Of a DNA stretch of 64,000 nt, positions 15,223 to 27,100 are shown in pieces. Numbering within the stretch: position 1 is the stretch's first letter; every line of letters starts with the position of its first letter. A model generated the notes under the pieces. The model did not search any database. It worked only from the letters and a program-made list of their open reading frames with translations, and was not told the DNA's origin. Source of the DNA: Nemertoderma westbladi. Taxonomy: Eukaryota > Xenacoelomorpha > Nemertodermatida > Nemertodermatidae. Made by a program: the position numbers and the translations under genes. Location: contig JAUCBJ010002735.1 of the NCBI GenBank assembly GCA_032718475.1, positions 1-64,000 on the forward strand, read 5' to 3'.

Positions 15223-15365
15223 ACCGGAAATTAGCATCAAGGATTATGCCGATGTTACACTTCATCAGGAATGGCATTTGGGGGTTGTCAACATATTGAA
15301 GGCTCCCGTTTATGGTGACGTCATCATTGATGGAGTCATCTTTGATTCAGTACAACATACCGAGG
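15223..15365 (+). CDS. Small exon, 47-residue-repeat protein
   Basis: 143 nt, entering in phase 2 and leaving in phase 1 at a G|GTGAGT donor. It encodes most of one canonical unit: Lys-Asp-Tyr-Ala-Asp-Val, then a hydrophobic/acidic stretch, then Ala-Pro-Val-Tyr-Gly, then the position normally held by Trp, here Phe-Asp-Ser-Val. It has no other identifiable domain. It is the first of three modest exons that separate giant exons A and B. Confidence 0.88.
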
Positions 15366-15820
15366 GTGAGTTGTATTTACCCACACTGGACCTACCCAAC
15401 CTATGCAACCAACTATAAAATATCGTGAAAAATCTTACCAAATATTATTTGTAATTTTTATTATATTTGTAATTTTTATTATATTTGTAATTTTATAATC
15501 AGGTAACATATAGTAATAATAATTGAAGCGTGAATTTTTTTATAAATTGAGTAATAAAAAAAAAATATATCCCATTTGTATATATAATTTACACCATCCA
15601 AAATAATTAGATAGCCCAAGGGAACTCGTTGAGCCCATCAAATACACTACAATATTTTTGGTAAATTATAAATGAATTAAAGTTAAACAATGCTGCCCAA
15701 AATGTTATGCAACCATTACAGGTAGTTTTGTTTATTATGTTAAAATATATATAATATTTATAGTTATTTTTTTTGTATTTTAGTTATAATTTTTGATTAT
15801 CGCTCAAATTTTCCTTTCAG
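15366..15820 (+). other. Intron, 455 nt
   Basis: GTGAGT donor and a TTTTCCTTTCAG acceptor. It is strongly AT-rich, with stop codons in every frame, and contains a small 18-bp tandem repeat near 15445-15498. No gene, structured RNA or transposon signature seen. Confidence 0.88.
15445..15498. repeat. 18-bp AT-rich tandem repeat, about 3 copies
   Basis: The 18-mer ATATTTGTAATTTTTATT occurs in about three consecutive, nearly identical copies inside the intron. This looks like a simple minisatellite from slippage. Confidence 0.8.
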
Positions 15821-15995
15821 GTTATGAATGTCAATATCTGAGGGCTTTCAGTCAAAATTGGAGCGAATGGGTGACCGCTGGTTGTCATATAGACAGGAGT
15901 ATTACCCGAGCTGATGTGTCTACGTACCCAATCTTTCTAAGCGAGTCTCTCATTTGGTATTATAGTCAACCAGCACCCGATTATGCAGATGTAAA
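15821..15995 (+). CDS. Small exon, irregular repeat unit
   Basis: 175 nt, phase 1 in and phase 2 out, preceded by a strong polypyrimidine-CAG acceptor and followed by AA|GTAAGT. The peptide runs Gly-Tyr-Glu-Cys-Gln-Tyr onward and ends with Pro-Asp-Tyr-Ala-Asp-Val-Lys, the canonical strand of the repeat, so it starts in one unit and ends inside the next. Unit spacing is less regular here: about 53 residues from the Trp-position Phe of the previous exon to the Trp in Leu-Ile-Trp-Tyr-Tyr, then about 41 residues to the next. It may mark a hinge between the two giant blocks, which is inference. Confidence 0.86.
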
Positions 15996-16051
15996 GTAAG
16001 TTTGTTCTATCAATATTAGTCCACGCGAACTATTAATTATATTAAAATATA

Positions 16052-16075
16052 TTTAGTGTATTAAAATACACTAAA
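16052..16075. repeat. Perfect 9-bp inverted repeat (hairpin)
   Basis: Arms TTTAGTGTA (16052-16060) and TACACTAAA (16067-16075) are exact reverse complements around a 6-nt A/T loop. Beyond the perfect arms, pairing could extend with a 2-nt bulge. Function unknown; it may be a degenerate transposon remnant or chance in AT-rich DNA. Confidence 0.75.
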
Positions 16076-16114
16076 AATATATATGGGAAGACACTTTTAT
16101 TATTAATTTTTATG

Positions 16115-16172
16115 TATTATACTTATTATGAAAACTATATAATTATTAATAATAATAATAATAAGTATAATA
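16115..16172. repeat. 15-bp perfect inverted repeat flanking an AAT microsatellite
   Basis: TATTATACTTATTAT at 16115-16129 is the exact reverse complement of 16158-16172, with a 28-nt spacer that contains part of an (AAT)n run at about 16146-16163. This could be a small palindromic element or a slippage product. Confidence 0.7.
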
Positions 16173-16354
16173 TTGTACTGCTATAATTATTATATTCGTC
16201 ATCAATAAATTAATGCTTCACCTTATTAGAACCACTTTTTATATTGGGTAGCACATGAGTGACTCTAGTTTACTCACCATTATCAATTATCAATGTAATG
16301 CTACGATCGAATATCTTATATACTTTCTCGTTCAGTGATATATTGTTTTTAATA

Positions 16355-16440
16355 TCAGGGTTCCGGATCCTGGAATAATCGGAGGACTCCGTCGTAAAAA
16401 ATATATTTGAATCCAACAAAACTCCGACTCCGACTCTTAC
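16355..16440 (-). repeat. Possible dispersed-repeat fragment with GGAGTC units
   Basis: On the minus strand this holds GAGTCGGAGTCGGAGT (plus 16421-16436), followed about 50 nt on by an imperfect palindrome around TTCCGGATCC. It is GC-richer than its surroundings and looks like a dispersed-repeat fragment. The family was not identified. Confidence 0.3.
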
Positions 16441-16843
16441 CAAAATTTTTTCCAAACCAAAAATTTACAGAAAAATTGAACAAATACTCATATAATTATT
16501 TACTTGGCATTAATTTAAACAATTATTTTCAACAATAATACGTTAATTTTTGAATGAAGAAACCATTTTTTGGTTTAAATATTACTAAAATAAATAACTA
16601 AATTTTGGAATCTAAGTCCGATCATTTGTCAGCTAGGAAAACATGTTTAAAATTATTATTCAGTTTAATGTGGTTGAGATTAAATTATACCGGTATACAT
16701 TTCATCTCGTTACCGGTATAGGTAACTCATATGTTACTGACAGATTAAAATTGTTTTATTTGCAATATGTTAACATTAATTTATTTTCGTTATCTCTGAT
16801 TAATAATAAAGCTTTTCAGTTAACAATGTTTATTTATCTTTAG

Positions 16844-18051
16844 GTTTAACGATACAACCACGTATTCTAACGCAAAATATCGATTCGACTTGACCAATGG
16901 GGAGGCAGTATACGCTACTGTGAGTTGGCAGAGAGTTTGCGAATTGGGCTTCCGCAGTTCCACGGACACGGCCAATGTTGTTGAGGATTTCGAAGATTGG
17001 ACTCGCGGCCAAACACATCCGGGATACTTTATTTTGTTTAGAAGCAACGAAGTTCTGATTGGGTACGAGTGGGAGATGACGCATGAACGCGGCGCTGCCT
17101 GGCGGAGTACCGACAATGCCAGCGCTAGTTTCCATCAAAGCGCGCAACTTGTTATTGCGAAAACTTTCAAGGCCATAATAGTCGGGGCAATTCTAGAATC
17201 ATCTACATCGTACGATACTTTAGGCTCTATAAAGGGTTATAATAAACATACTGTCAACCAATCATTTGCGGTTTCTGAAGGCTATGCAAAAGTTGGATAT
17301 ATTGTCAATTCCGTATGGTGTTTGGCACTTCAATGCAATTCAGACATAGAAAATGAGTATGTGTTGCCATGGTTGCGATCTCACGTAAGTGAGGATTTAT
17401 CGAGTTTTACATACGAGAATTATTTCGACTTTCATATCGCATCTATACAGACCGTTTCAGTTCAAGGATCTCACCTCTTCTCTTATTCCGATTGGTCCTA
17501 TCTCATGTACTTCGATTCCGAGAAGATGTTGAGCTCAGTTAGCGAAAATGTTTATTTGGAAGAAGTTTGGAATACAGTTCTGATTGATAGAGATGTCACC
17601 TACGGGGAGGCAGAAGATTCAGACTATGACGACCAGTGGGGGGCCGTTAATCCTTATGTAAAGCCTTCCTTCATTGTAGATTACGCAAATATTATCGCAG
17701 AACAGGAGTTCCACCTTACATCTGCTCGTTGTTTCAAGGAGGTTGTCTACGGCAGTGTAAATGCGTCGGACATTAAACATGATCGCTGCTTCAATCTCGA
17801 CGATAGGCGTCTCTCGATCGCTAATGAAGTTGGGTTGAGTAGACCAGGTTTATATACCATATCCACAACGACATCTAGAATGTATAACTCAGCCAAACGA
17901 GTTGGCACCTTGGACGAGTTTGAAATTGCTTTCGACATCGGTGCTAAAGCACCAATGGTAGAACGAGCTGGTTGGTTGGTAAGTGATTTCCTTCTGGAAA
18001 CTCCCCGGATTGGGTACCGGAACTGGGAGCTCGGTAGAGGAGTCGAAACGG
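16844..18051 (+). CDS. Medium exon, about 8.5 repeat units
   Basis: 1,208 nt, phase 2 in and phase 1 out. It encodes particularly readable units: Trp (or Tyr/Phe in its place) recurs at 45-49 residues, with Tyr-Ala-Asn-Ile at +15 to +18 and Val-Val-Tyr-Gly at about +35 to +38 in the unit at 17.63-17.78 kb. The exon looks GC-rich throughout for this gene. It is followed by a 91-nt intron. If the donor is not used, translation ends at a TGA at 18063-18065. No known domain recognised. Confidence 0.9.
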
Positions 18052-18142
18052 GTGAGATGATTTGATGGCGTGGGGGTATTTGGACAATGTGATTTGTTAC
18101 ATTATGTCAATATATCTTACGCCTTTAATTCATTGCAAACAG
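18052..18142 (+). other. Short intron, 91 nt
   Basis: Donor G|GTGAGA at 18052 and acceptor TTCATTGCAAACAG ending at 18142. Phase 1 on the left and the two bases CT on the right make a GCT Ala codon and continue the correct frame. The segment is lower in GC than both flanks and has a stop in each frame between 18053 and 18065. The spliced unit is about 53 residues, within the range seen nearby, whereas leaving the segment in would give about 83 and a stop. One frame is open from 18061 onward, so cDNA confirmation is useful. Confidence 0.78.
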
Positions 18143-21100
18143 CTGTCGGATATACACAAGGGCTAGATTGGGCGATGGCGTTACTTGAAGACCCTGATGA
18201 CATATGGCATTGTGCTGGTCTATATTCCCGTTGTAAATTCACCGTAGATTACGCCGATGTAGGATTTCAAGAGGAGGTATTCTTTACTCGGGGTCGGAGT
18301 TTTAAGAATCTTGTCTATGGATCTGTGCTAGAGTTAACCAACTCTTGGGAAGAAGTTCATCTTATTGAAAATATTTGTTTCGACTCGGGGTTCAGTGGGA
18401 TTGCATCTCAACCAGAGTTCCACACTGTCAGCCAAACCTGCAGTTCTTCTTGGAGTTCTGCTTCAATTGACGATATAGATATTGCGTGGTCATTTGTCGT
18501 CGACAGGTATTACCTAACTCCTAACAAATATGTTGCATCTTTGAGTTTGGAAGACGTACACTTTGGTGAAGTTAACAGAACTTCGCAGTCATTTTGCTGG
18601 GGAAATTCCATTGAACACGTGGTAAAGTCCGACAGCACAACTAACTTGTATGTGTCTACTCCCGGCCATTGTCTTTCATTCTCATCCGAAACTCATGAGT
18701 TTAGGAACAGGGGCCAATCTCGTGTCTCGATTGTGTGGGGTAGGTGTCAACTAGCATCATTCTCTGATGATTGGGAAAGTCTATTCCCATTGGACCGAAA
18801 GGATGCCAGTTATGATTGGGCAACATTTGAGTTGGAATTACACTTTATAAATCAGCATTGTCAATCTGATTTTTCTATTACTTCTGGTGTCTATGAAGAA
18901 CAGACGATAACATGGGAAGTTGTGTATTATATACAACCTGTTGCTATGGTTACACTCGAACGTGAGTATCAAGAAGTTACCGGTTATTGTAGTATTGGTT
19001 GCGGTTCTTCTAGAACTTGGTCTCATCCATTTTCAAACTCCTATAATGATGTTTGGGAAATGGAAAGCAATTTAATATTGCCTTTGTTGCGTGATGAATT
19101 TGCCAAATGGGATGTACAAGATCACATGCAACAGTTCAAAGCAGCTATGTATAATTATCAGATATTTGGAGAAAGTTTTCAGGATGAACAAGATTGGTTG
19201 TGTGCCGATGCTTTATTTATGCATGTCCAATACAATTCGGCTTTAATTACACAAGATTATTATCAATCTCGATCTGGTTATATCATGGATATGAGTATGA
19301 AATGGGCATGGGGAGAGATTTCCAACGAGCATACAGATATACAGTGGTGTCAACCATTTGTTAGGCAACACACTTTAAAGGATTGGGTTGATGTTAACAT
19401 GCAAGAGTTTTTCCATGAGGAACGTTTACGAACCGATGTGGCTGTAACATATGGGTCAATTTTTGTTTCTGACATTTCATGGGACTTTGTTTTTGAGAAA
19501 TACGATAAACAATTTGAGAAGTGCTTTGAAAGTTTTCAGCCCCTTCCTTCATTTCGAACAGCTGCAGCAAATATGTCACTTAGGTTTTGCGAGGCTAATC
19601 AGCTGTTTGATGAAATTCAATTTGGAGTTTGTGAACTTATTTTTTCTCGAACGCCTGGAACAGAACGTGCTGGAATTAATGATGCAGATATTGTTTGGAA
19701 GGATATTGCTTTAATACATAAAAACACAATACATGGACATGTCAATATTTCTATGACACATTGGGAATTCGTCAGTGAGCGTCCAATTGAACGATACTAT
19801 GCCAAGGCGTTAGACCAGCATGATTCAGGCTTTGTTACTGGTAAGTGTTCAACTTTCAAGGCAATTATTTGGGGTGATATTGAATATGGACAATTTGATG
19901 AGGAATATGATTATTTACTGGAATTTCATCGAATAGATTTACATCTCAACGAATGCGATCAAGATATGGAATATGATTTACATTACTTGCAAAAGGACGT
20001 TACTAAGACAGCTGTCTATGGCGATTCAGAAGTTAATTCCATCTTTTGGGAAGAAACATTTTCTATAACATCAGCAAAGACTGATAAATCATTTAGTGTC
20101 AGCATCGGGAAACCATCATTGCAGACTTCTTCAATGGTCTCTAGTGAATCGTGTTCTATTGCAGATTGTAGTTTTACTAGCTATGATTGGGAGTCAACAA
20201 TACCTGTATATGGACCTTCTTACAAACATGACAATGCATTATATTCATGGCATTTGTGGCTGGCAGAAAACCATTGTGGACAAACATCAGTTATTGTTTA
20301 CGGTGACTGCTTGGTGTCAGACATAATTTACGAATTCAGCAACAACACATTTTTGAAGTTGATGTTCGACCATGTTGTTGCGACTGTAGAAATAGGGTTT
20401 CCAGGATTGCATTGTAGAATGTCATATGGCGACATTTGGTGTAGTAGTCACACAGACAATGTTGTTGTTGAGGATGAATGGGCCATGCCCTTTGATGGGG
20501 GTCATGTCAGGTTTGATTATGTTGATATGGATGTCTTTAGTATTGACGAATATAAAGTTGATTCTGTAAGTAAGTTGCTGTTGCTAGGTGACTATATAAC
20601 CAATCAATTAGAATGGGATCATTATTCCCTTATTGCTGGTTACAAAACGTCAATTGCAGAATATTATTTTGAAAACTGCCACGAATTTCACAATATTGGT
20701 TCAAGCAATGTTTATAGTTCATGCAATGCACAGCTGCAAAGTGCTGATATCGAAATGGAAATAGCATCTGACCGAATCCTTCATCCAAACGCAATAGAAT
20801 ATGCAACTGGAAAGGAGAAGTATTGGGATGTTTTACTTAAATACAAGATTAATAGTCCGATCATCTATGGAAGTACAATTGAGGAAGGTGACAGTTGGGA
20901 ATTTGTTTGGGATTCAAAGATTCAACGTGTTACTGAGATGGCAATTATGCGTGAGGAATTCCAATTCCTAAATTCCATTTATACATCACAATTCTCTTCT
21001 ATTTATAATTTCTGTTTAATATCCGAATTTGATTTTGATCATCATTTTGTGCAACACTTCGAAAAGTCATCTTCCTGGGTGGATTATGCTAATATTTTGT

Positions 21101-24100
21101 ATGAGTTCTCTTCGATTGAGCAGAATGCTGTCTCTCAGTTGTTTTCTATATATGGCGAAGGCATAAATGAGGCCATGGATTGGGATAGGGTGGAGGTGTT
21201 TCATGGGTACCGAACTCAATCTGTGCCAGAATCAATTGTTCATCAGCCTGGTAAGCAAATTGCGAAGGTAACACTTCATTCATCAAATGGCATATCATTT
21301 ATGGATAATGAAAGTCATTCTACAGAGTTTCCACGAATATTGCATCAACATGCATCTGCTACTGATCAAGTAATTGTTAGTCGCTCTAATGAATGTCTCA
21401 ATAGGTGTAACATTGCGAAGTTGAGACAGTATTTTGGATCAGCAGTTTTGGATGATAAGGAATGGGAATGGGCAAATAATATTTACGGCGAGTTAACAAC
21501 CGATCGGGCTTATATTCAGTCAAATATCTCATTTGAGGGGTACAAAATTAATGCTAATAATTTTGTGACTTGGGGAGACTACTGTGAAATTGTATTTGAG
21601 GTTGATTATGACCGTTTGATAAATTGTGAGAAGGTGAACCTCAATTTAGATCATGCCAATGTAGAGATGTGTCTTGATACATATATGACACATGTAGAAG
21701 TAAAAGGATTTCCTATTCATGGTGTTTATTCAGATGAAAACATTCTATATGAAGATGTGGAATTTCTTCGTGGGCACACATTGCTGCAGGCAAATTATTT
21801 ATATGAGGGAAAATCAAGTTTCGCAAGTGCCGATGTACAATGGGAAACAAGTTTTACATTTGCTGAAGTTGAGGATTCGCAGCCACTATGGAGTGATTCT
21901 TTGCCTAAATCTAATATTCAACCAAAGTTTGATATGGCATTGGTTCTCATTGAGGAAGGAAACGTATATGCTTCACCAACTATATGTTTATCAAAGTGTC
22001 TGGGTGAGGGGATTATAGAGACTGTCGCTTTGGAACGCGCACTTGACTATGTATATGAGATATGCAGTGGTAAAGCTAGTCTACAAACCACATATTATCA
22101 TTTGATTGCATTTCATAACATTCGACGTACACTAATGTGGGGAAGTTACCGCGATGGTGCAGTTGAATTTGAAGAAGAAAGATTACATCCTTTGGTCAAA
22201 GTGCAGAATCATATCGCAAAGGCGAACTGCAGTTACCATTATGAAAATGTGAATGATCACTCAAATTCTAGTCTTTACTCAAGTCAAGGTAGTGCTATTG
22301 TAGCCATAATAAATTGGGAGGAAGTCTGTATCTTTAAAAGTTACAAATCAATTACTGCAAACGACGATTTTGCTCAAAAGACTGGATTTTATTTCGCTAA
22401 GTTGCAATGGTCTAAACTAACATCCATTGCCAAGGAAACCTCCTTAAACATTGATTACTCACATGCAAAAGATTTACAGATAAGTGACCCAGAAATCAAT
22501 ACAGCTGATTGTGTATCATATTATTTGCAATTAAACAACTACCCTAAAGTGGAATATTTTTCGGTTTTTGGACATTCAGAAGAGTTTCACTTTGATTGGG
22601 AATATGTCCATTATTCTTATATTTCACCGAAGTTGGAATATGCTTCAATATCTGCACATATGGACCTAACAAAACCTTCTTCTCATTATAGTGCTACTTT
22701 TGAGTTTGGACATGGTATTTGCAATGATATTGAAGTTCAGTGGCAGTGGATAATCAAGCATGTGCCAAAATCCACGAAATTTGATCAAGTTAATATATTC
22801 TGGGAACAATTCACTAACTATGCAGTGGCCCATGCAAAAGATGTTTCCATATTGGGAAGTGCTTTCGAAACTATCGCAGAGACAGACAACTATTGCAAGA
22901 TAGAAAAGATACAGAATGAAAGAATCCAACAATCCAGCATAGAATGGAGGGCATTCGATATTGCAGCTTATTCAGCAATAAACATTTGGAGTTTTGCTTC
23001 CCATGATACATTAACAGGGCCTGTTTGTTATATCGAGATTCTTGAAAAACAAATTCCGAATTTTGAAATGTTATCATGGGATATTCAAGAATCGACCTTT
23101 GGATATACAGCATCAACAAGGGGAACCATAACATATGGTAGCCAATTCGAGCAGGAACAAGAGTTGGACTGGGCCCAGGACTTTTTTGTTCATATTAATA
23201 AAGAATGTGCTGATCAACTCATTGATTACTATATTCCTGGTTACAGTCGGAATGTGCAGCAGAGTTTTAGTTGGGCCTGGGCCAGAGTCGATTCAGTGGA
23301 TGATGAAATATGTTTTGCATTGTTATATTCAAAGCCTAAACCTGTTGAAGACATTTGTGATGTTATTTTCGAAGATTATTCTGATGTAAGTTATGCCATT
23401 GTCAACAAAGAGTTGGTTTTGGGTGAAGTCATGCAGGATGAAATTGTATTAGATACTGTTTATCATACTTCTGGATTTAATATCCATAACGCATTTGTTA
23501 GTTATGTAGGAGATACAAGTTGGTACTTTGCTGGGTGCCATATCAACTACCTGTGGTCATTTGGCGACCTTATTGAAAGCCATGACTGGTGGGAGTATGT
23601 TGTAGGATTGAGTATGCGCAAACCATTGACAGATACTGCATTAATGTCAATGGCAACTTCTTACCAGTTTGAATATGCATTGTATTTTAAGGCAGTGCAC
23701 GAAGGTAATGCTAATTATGAAAATGTAAACTATGATTATGCACTGCAGTGGGATAAAATGAAACATACATCATTGGCTCAAAGTTATACACACTATCGTC
23801 AAGAAGGGAATGGGTATGAGGCAAGGCAAGATATAATATGTGGCAATTACTTGGAAAATAATGTTGATATGTCTTTGGAAATTATTTACCCATATTCCGT
23901 TATAAAGCATGGCAAAGAAATGGCTGAGATTATGTTACATGAAGAACTGATTAATAGCGATGCCGAATGTCATAGAATATCTACACTCTCATCATATAAT
24001 GAATCTCTTGTGGATTGGCACATCTGTGGTGATTTTGAAGATATCAGCATTCAAAACCTTTTTGAGATATACCACACTGAATTTGGATATTGGTACGCTG

Positions 24101-27100
24101 GGAGTTCTAGCTATATAATATGGGGTTTTGGTGTTCAGACATGGTTTTTACAAGAATTCATTTCCCTTTTAGAAGCGGAGTTTGTTAGACCACCAAATGT
24201 GTTTGCAGTTCCACGTTTATCTACTAGTGAGTTCATTGTTAATTCCAATAAATATTTTTCATGTACCTGTGGAATCGCTATTGAAGAATATTTCGATATG
24301 GAATACACTAAAGACTTAGAAGTCATTGAATATTCAGAAAAAGCCACCTTTCGAGATAATTTTGTGTTTTTGTGTGACGAATTCAATTCATATAAATGCA
24401 TAATATTAGGAATGTGCTTAGAGGCAGAATTCGATGTTAATCTTGAATTCAATCAACCTTTCCGAAATTTTGATAAGGAATATGACTTTGCTTCAACAGG
24501 ATACGAAGGGACGGAACTTTTTTATGCAATTTTCCAACTGAGAAACAGTAAACACGGATGTGAAATTCGAGAAAGCATTGATTGGTTTCATGTACAAACT
24601 ATTGCTTCAATTCAATTTGAAGAAGCGTTTTTTTCAGAACTGAAAGATTCCAAGTTTTCATATGCCGGAATTAGTTATGACTACAATATTTTAGCAGCCT
24701 TCGGATTTGCAGAGTCGTATACATGGAATATTGCTGAAGAGTATTCAGCCACAAAGTATCAAACAGAATACGCATTTTATGATGAAGAAGTTGATTATTT
24801 ATGTCGATATTTTCAATACAAGTCTGCTTTGGTCAATGGAAATGCGACTAGTCATTTCCAATTTTTTGACTTCGCATTTGAGTTTGAAACAATAGTGAAC
24901 AGACATCACACTTATATTTATGAAGTTGCTTATGAGCTTAGAAGCAGAGCCCAGGTTGGCCTTGACACTTTTATTGGTCAGGCAAAGGTTGCTGTGGCTG
25001 ATGAAGAATGGGAATTTCCTTTTCAATTCGATAAATTTGAAGCTGAGCATTTTAAAATAGAATCATCTTTTGAGGCTTATTTTAAACAATTGCAGTATAC
25101 AACTACACGAGCTACTGTGCTGGGAAATATAGTAATGGCTGAAATTGCTTCGGGAATTTCATATCCTTATACTACATTGAGAAGTCACAACGCATTTAGC
25201 TCGTATGCACCAAAATGTTCCCTTCAAACTGTATCAACATCAAGACAGTCTATCTTCCAATTTGGATCTCAACGTATTGAGGATGATATATGGTTGTATT
25301 GTGAACCGTACACCAGTAGAGAAACTGAATACAGTGCTGCGGCTTTTAAGGATATACACATTGATCTTCATGATGTGTTTTCTTCTCCAGCTATTTGCGT
25401 CCAAGGTAGTACCTGTGAGGATTGGATAAATTGGACCCATATTATGGAATGGACAACTTCTTCAGTATACGATTATACGGAAGTTGAATTGGCAATTGAA
25501 TTTGTTCCTCAGCACTCACAGAAAAGATTTTATGAAACTTGGGGCGATGCTGCTTTGATTTTAGATGACAGAGAATTTGAAATTGTCCTTTACTCTCAAG
25601 TTGCTGCCTCACAATTATCTTATGCAGATATACATGATGCGATTCATTTTGATGGGTCTCAAGCCGTTTCACATCAAGATTTTGTTTTTGGAATGTATTA
25701 TGAGACTATCCTTGAACTAGAATCTGTAGGTTTTATAGAGCAGGTTCATAAATCAGTTGCTTCTATCCATAATATCAGACAGCACACTTTATATCAAAAC
25801 AATTGTAACCTTCAGTATACTTTATCATATGGTACTGAAACTGAAGCAGAGGGGCCCACTGATTATGTTGAAAAGCATACCAAACTTATACCACAAGAAC
25901 ACTATTCAAATATATCCATCCATGATGTACATTGGGATATAGTGTCTGTGTTTCCTAAAATTGTTGTTAATGGCAACATCTCATATAATTACGAAATTTC
26001 GGAAATTTCGGATGTTGTAGGTGGTAGAATGCCTTCTTCTCAAGCTTCTTTAGAAGATGTATATTTCTGGTATAGAAACGAATATATTGTAGATCGGCAA
26101 ATAACATGGTGTAATGGGTTTCAGAATACATTGGAGTCGGAAATTATGTGGTGCTTCCCTCTTTGCAAGCTTCAGTATGAATATGACTCTGCCAAAATTT
26201 TGACGGAAGCTAATATGTTCAGACATGAAGCTAAATTCCATCATCATTCCCAAATTGGAAGGTATATTGAAGATGGAGTTTATTGGAATCATGTTTCAGC
26301 ATTTAGGGCGCCAATATCACAAACAATAGAAGAAGTTAATCGTTATTGGCCTGCATTATCTTTTGCTAAGAAGTGTTCAAATCTCCGGTTTGACTTTTCA
26401 AGAATCGAATTTACATATGATGATTTTGAGTTTGTCGACAATATTTACTCAAAATCACTTCCCATTGAAGAATCAACTTGTACATTTTATGAAGGCTTTC
26501 CAGAATTTAAACCGTTGATAAGAAGTGTTAATATTTGGGGACACCAAGGGGAGTTAGAAAATGAATGGTTGTATGTAGAACATGTTGATACATTTATTCA
26601 CACCTTTTCATTTGGAAGCTTTTACGATATATAACGAAATCAGGAATATAGGTAACTACTATGAATCATTTGAGTGGTGCAGTGCCATTGTCGATGTAGT
26701 TGAGATTGTTTATGATTGGGTGAATGACAAGGATAGATTACAGCTCTCTTATGAAGAAGCAGACTTTACTTGCGAAGGTATTTCATTATGGAACCGGAGT
26801 TTTACATCCCAGGTGAAGGTTTATGGGTATACTTCATGTTTTACAATTGAATGGCATCAAGTGTCTTATGACACATCTTATAAGACACAAAAATGTACTA
26901 TAACATTCCAAGATTGGTCAAATTTTATCAAGGCATCACAACTTTCATTTAATATACAAGGCATTGGTAAAGAAACTGATGGGACAGAGTTTGTGGATTA
27001 TCATGGCTGGTTTTGTGTGCCAATTATATCATCTGTTACAGCCACTTTAGGTATAGAATCCACACAATCTCTACACACTGCATCATCATATTCTTTCAAG

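Larger units (their letters stand above)
15996..16843 (+). other. Intron, 848 nt
   Basis: GTAAGT donor and a TTATCTTTAG acceptor at 16843. Phase 2. An alternative acceptor (TTTTCAG ending at 16819) has the same phase but is followed by an in-frame TAG before 16843. The interior is AT-rich and contains hairpin-forming inverted repeats, an AAT microsatellite and a short GACTCC-type repeat, listed separately. No gene seen. Confidence 0.88.

Noticed and set aside
16813-16819. Alternative acceptor TTTTCAG for the 1.2-kb exon
   Set aside because: It keeps the same phase but is followed by an in-frame TAG at 16842-16844, so it cannot be used for coding.
26571-26643. 73-nt intron to explain the frame change in exon B
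   Set aside because: Splice sites and frame are formally acceptable, but it would remove about half of a repeat unit, the acceptor side has a poor pyrimidine tract, and the local composition is that of an exon interior.
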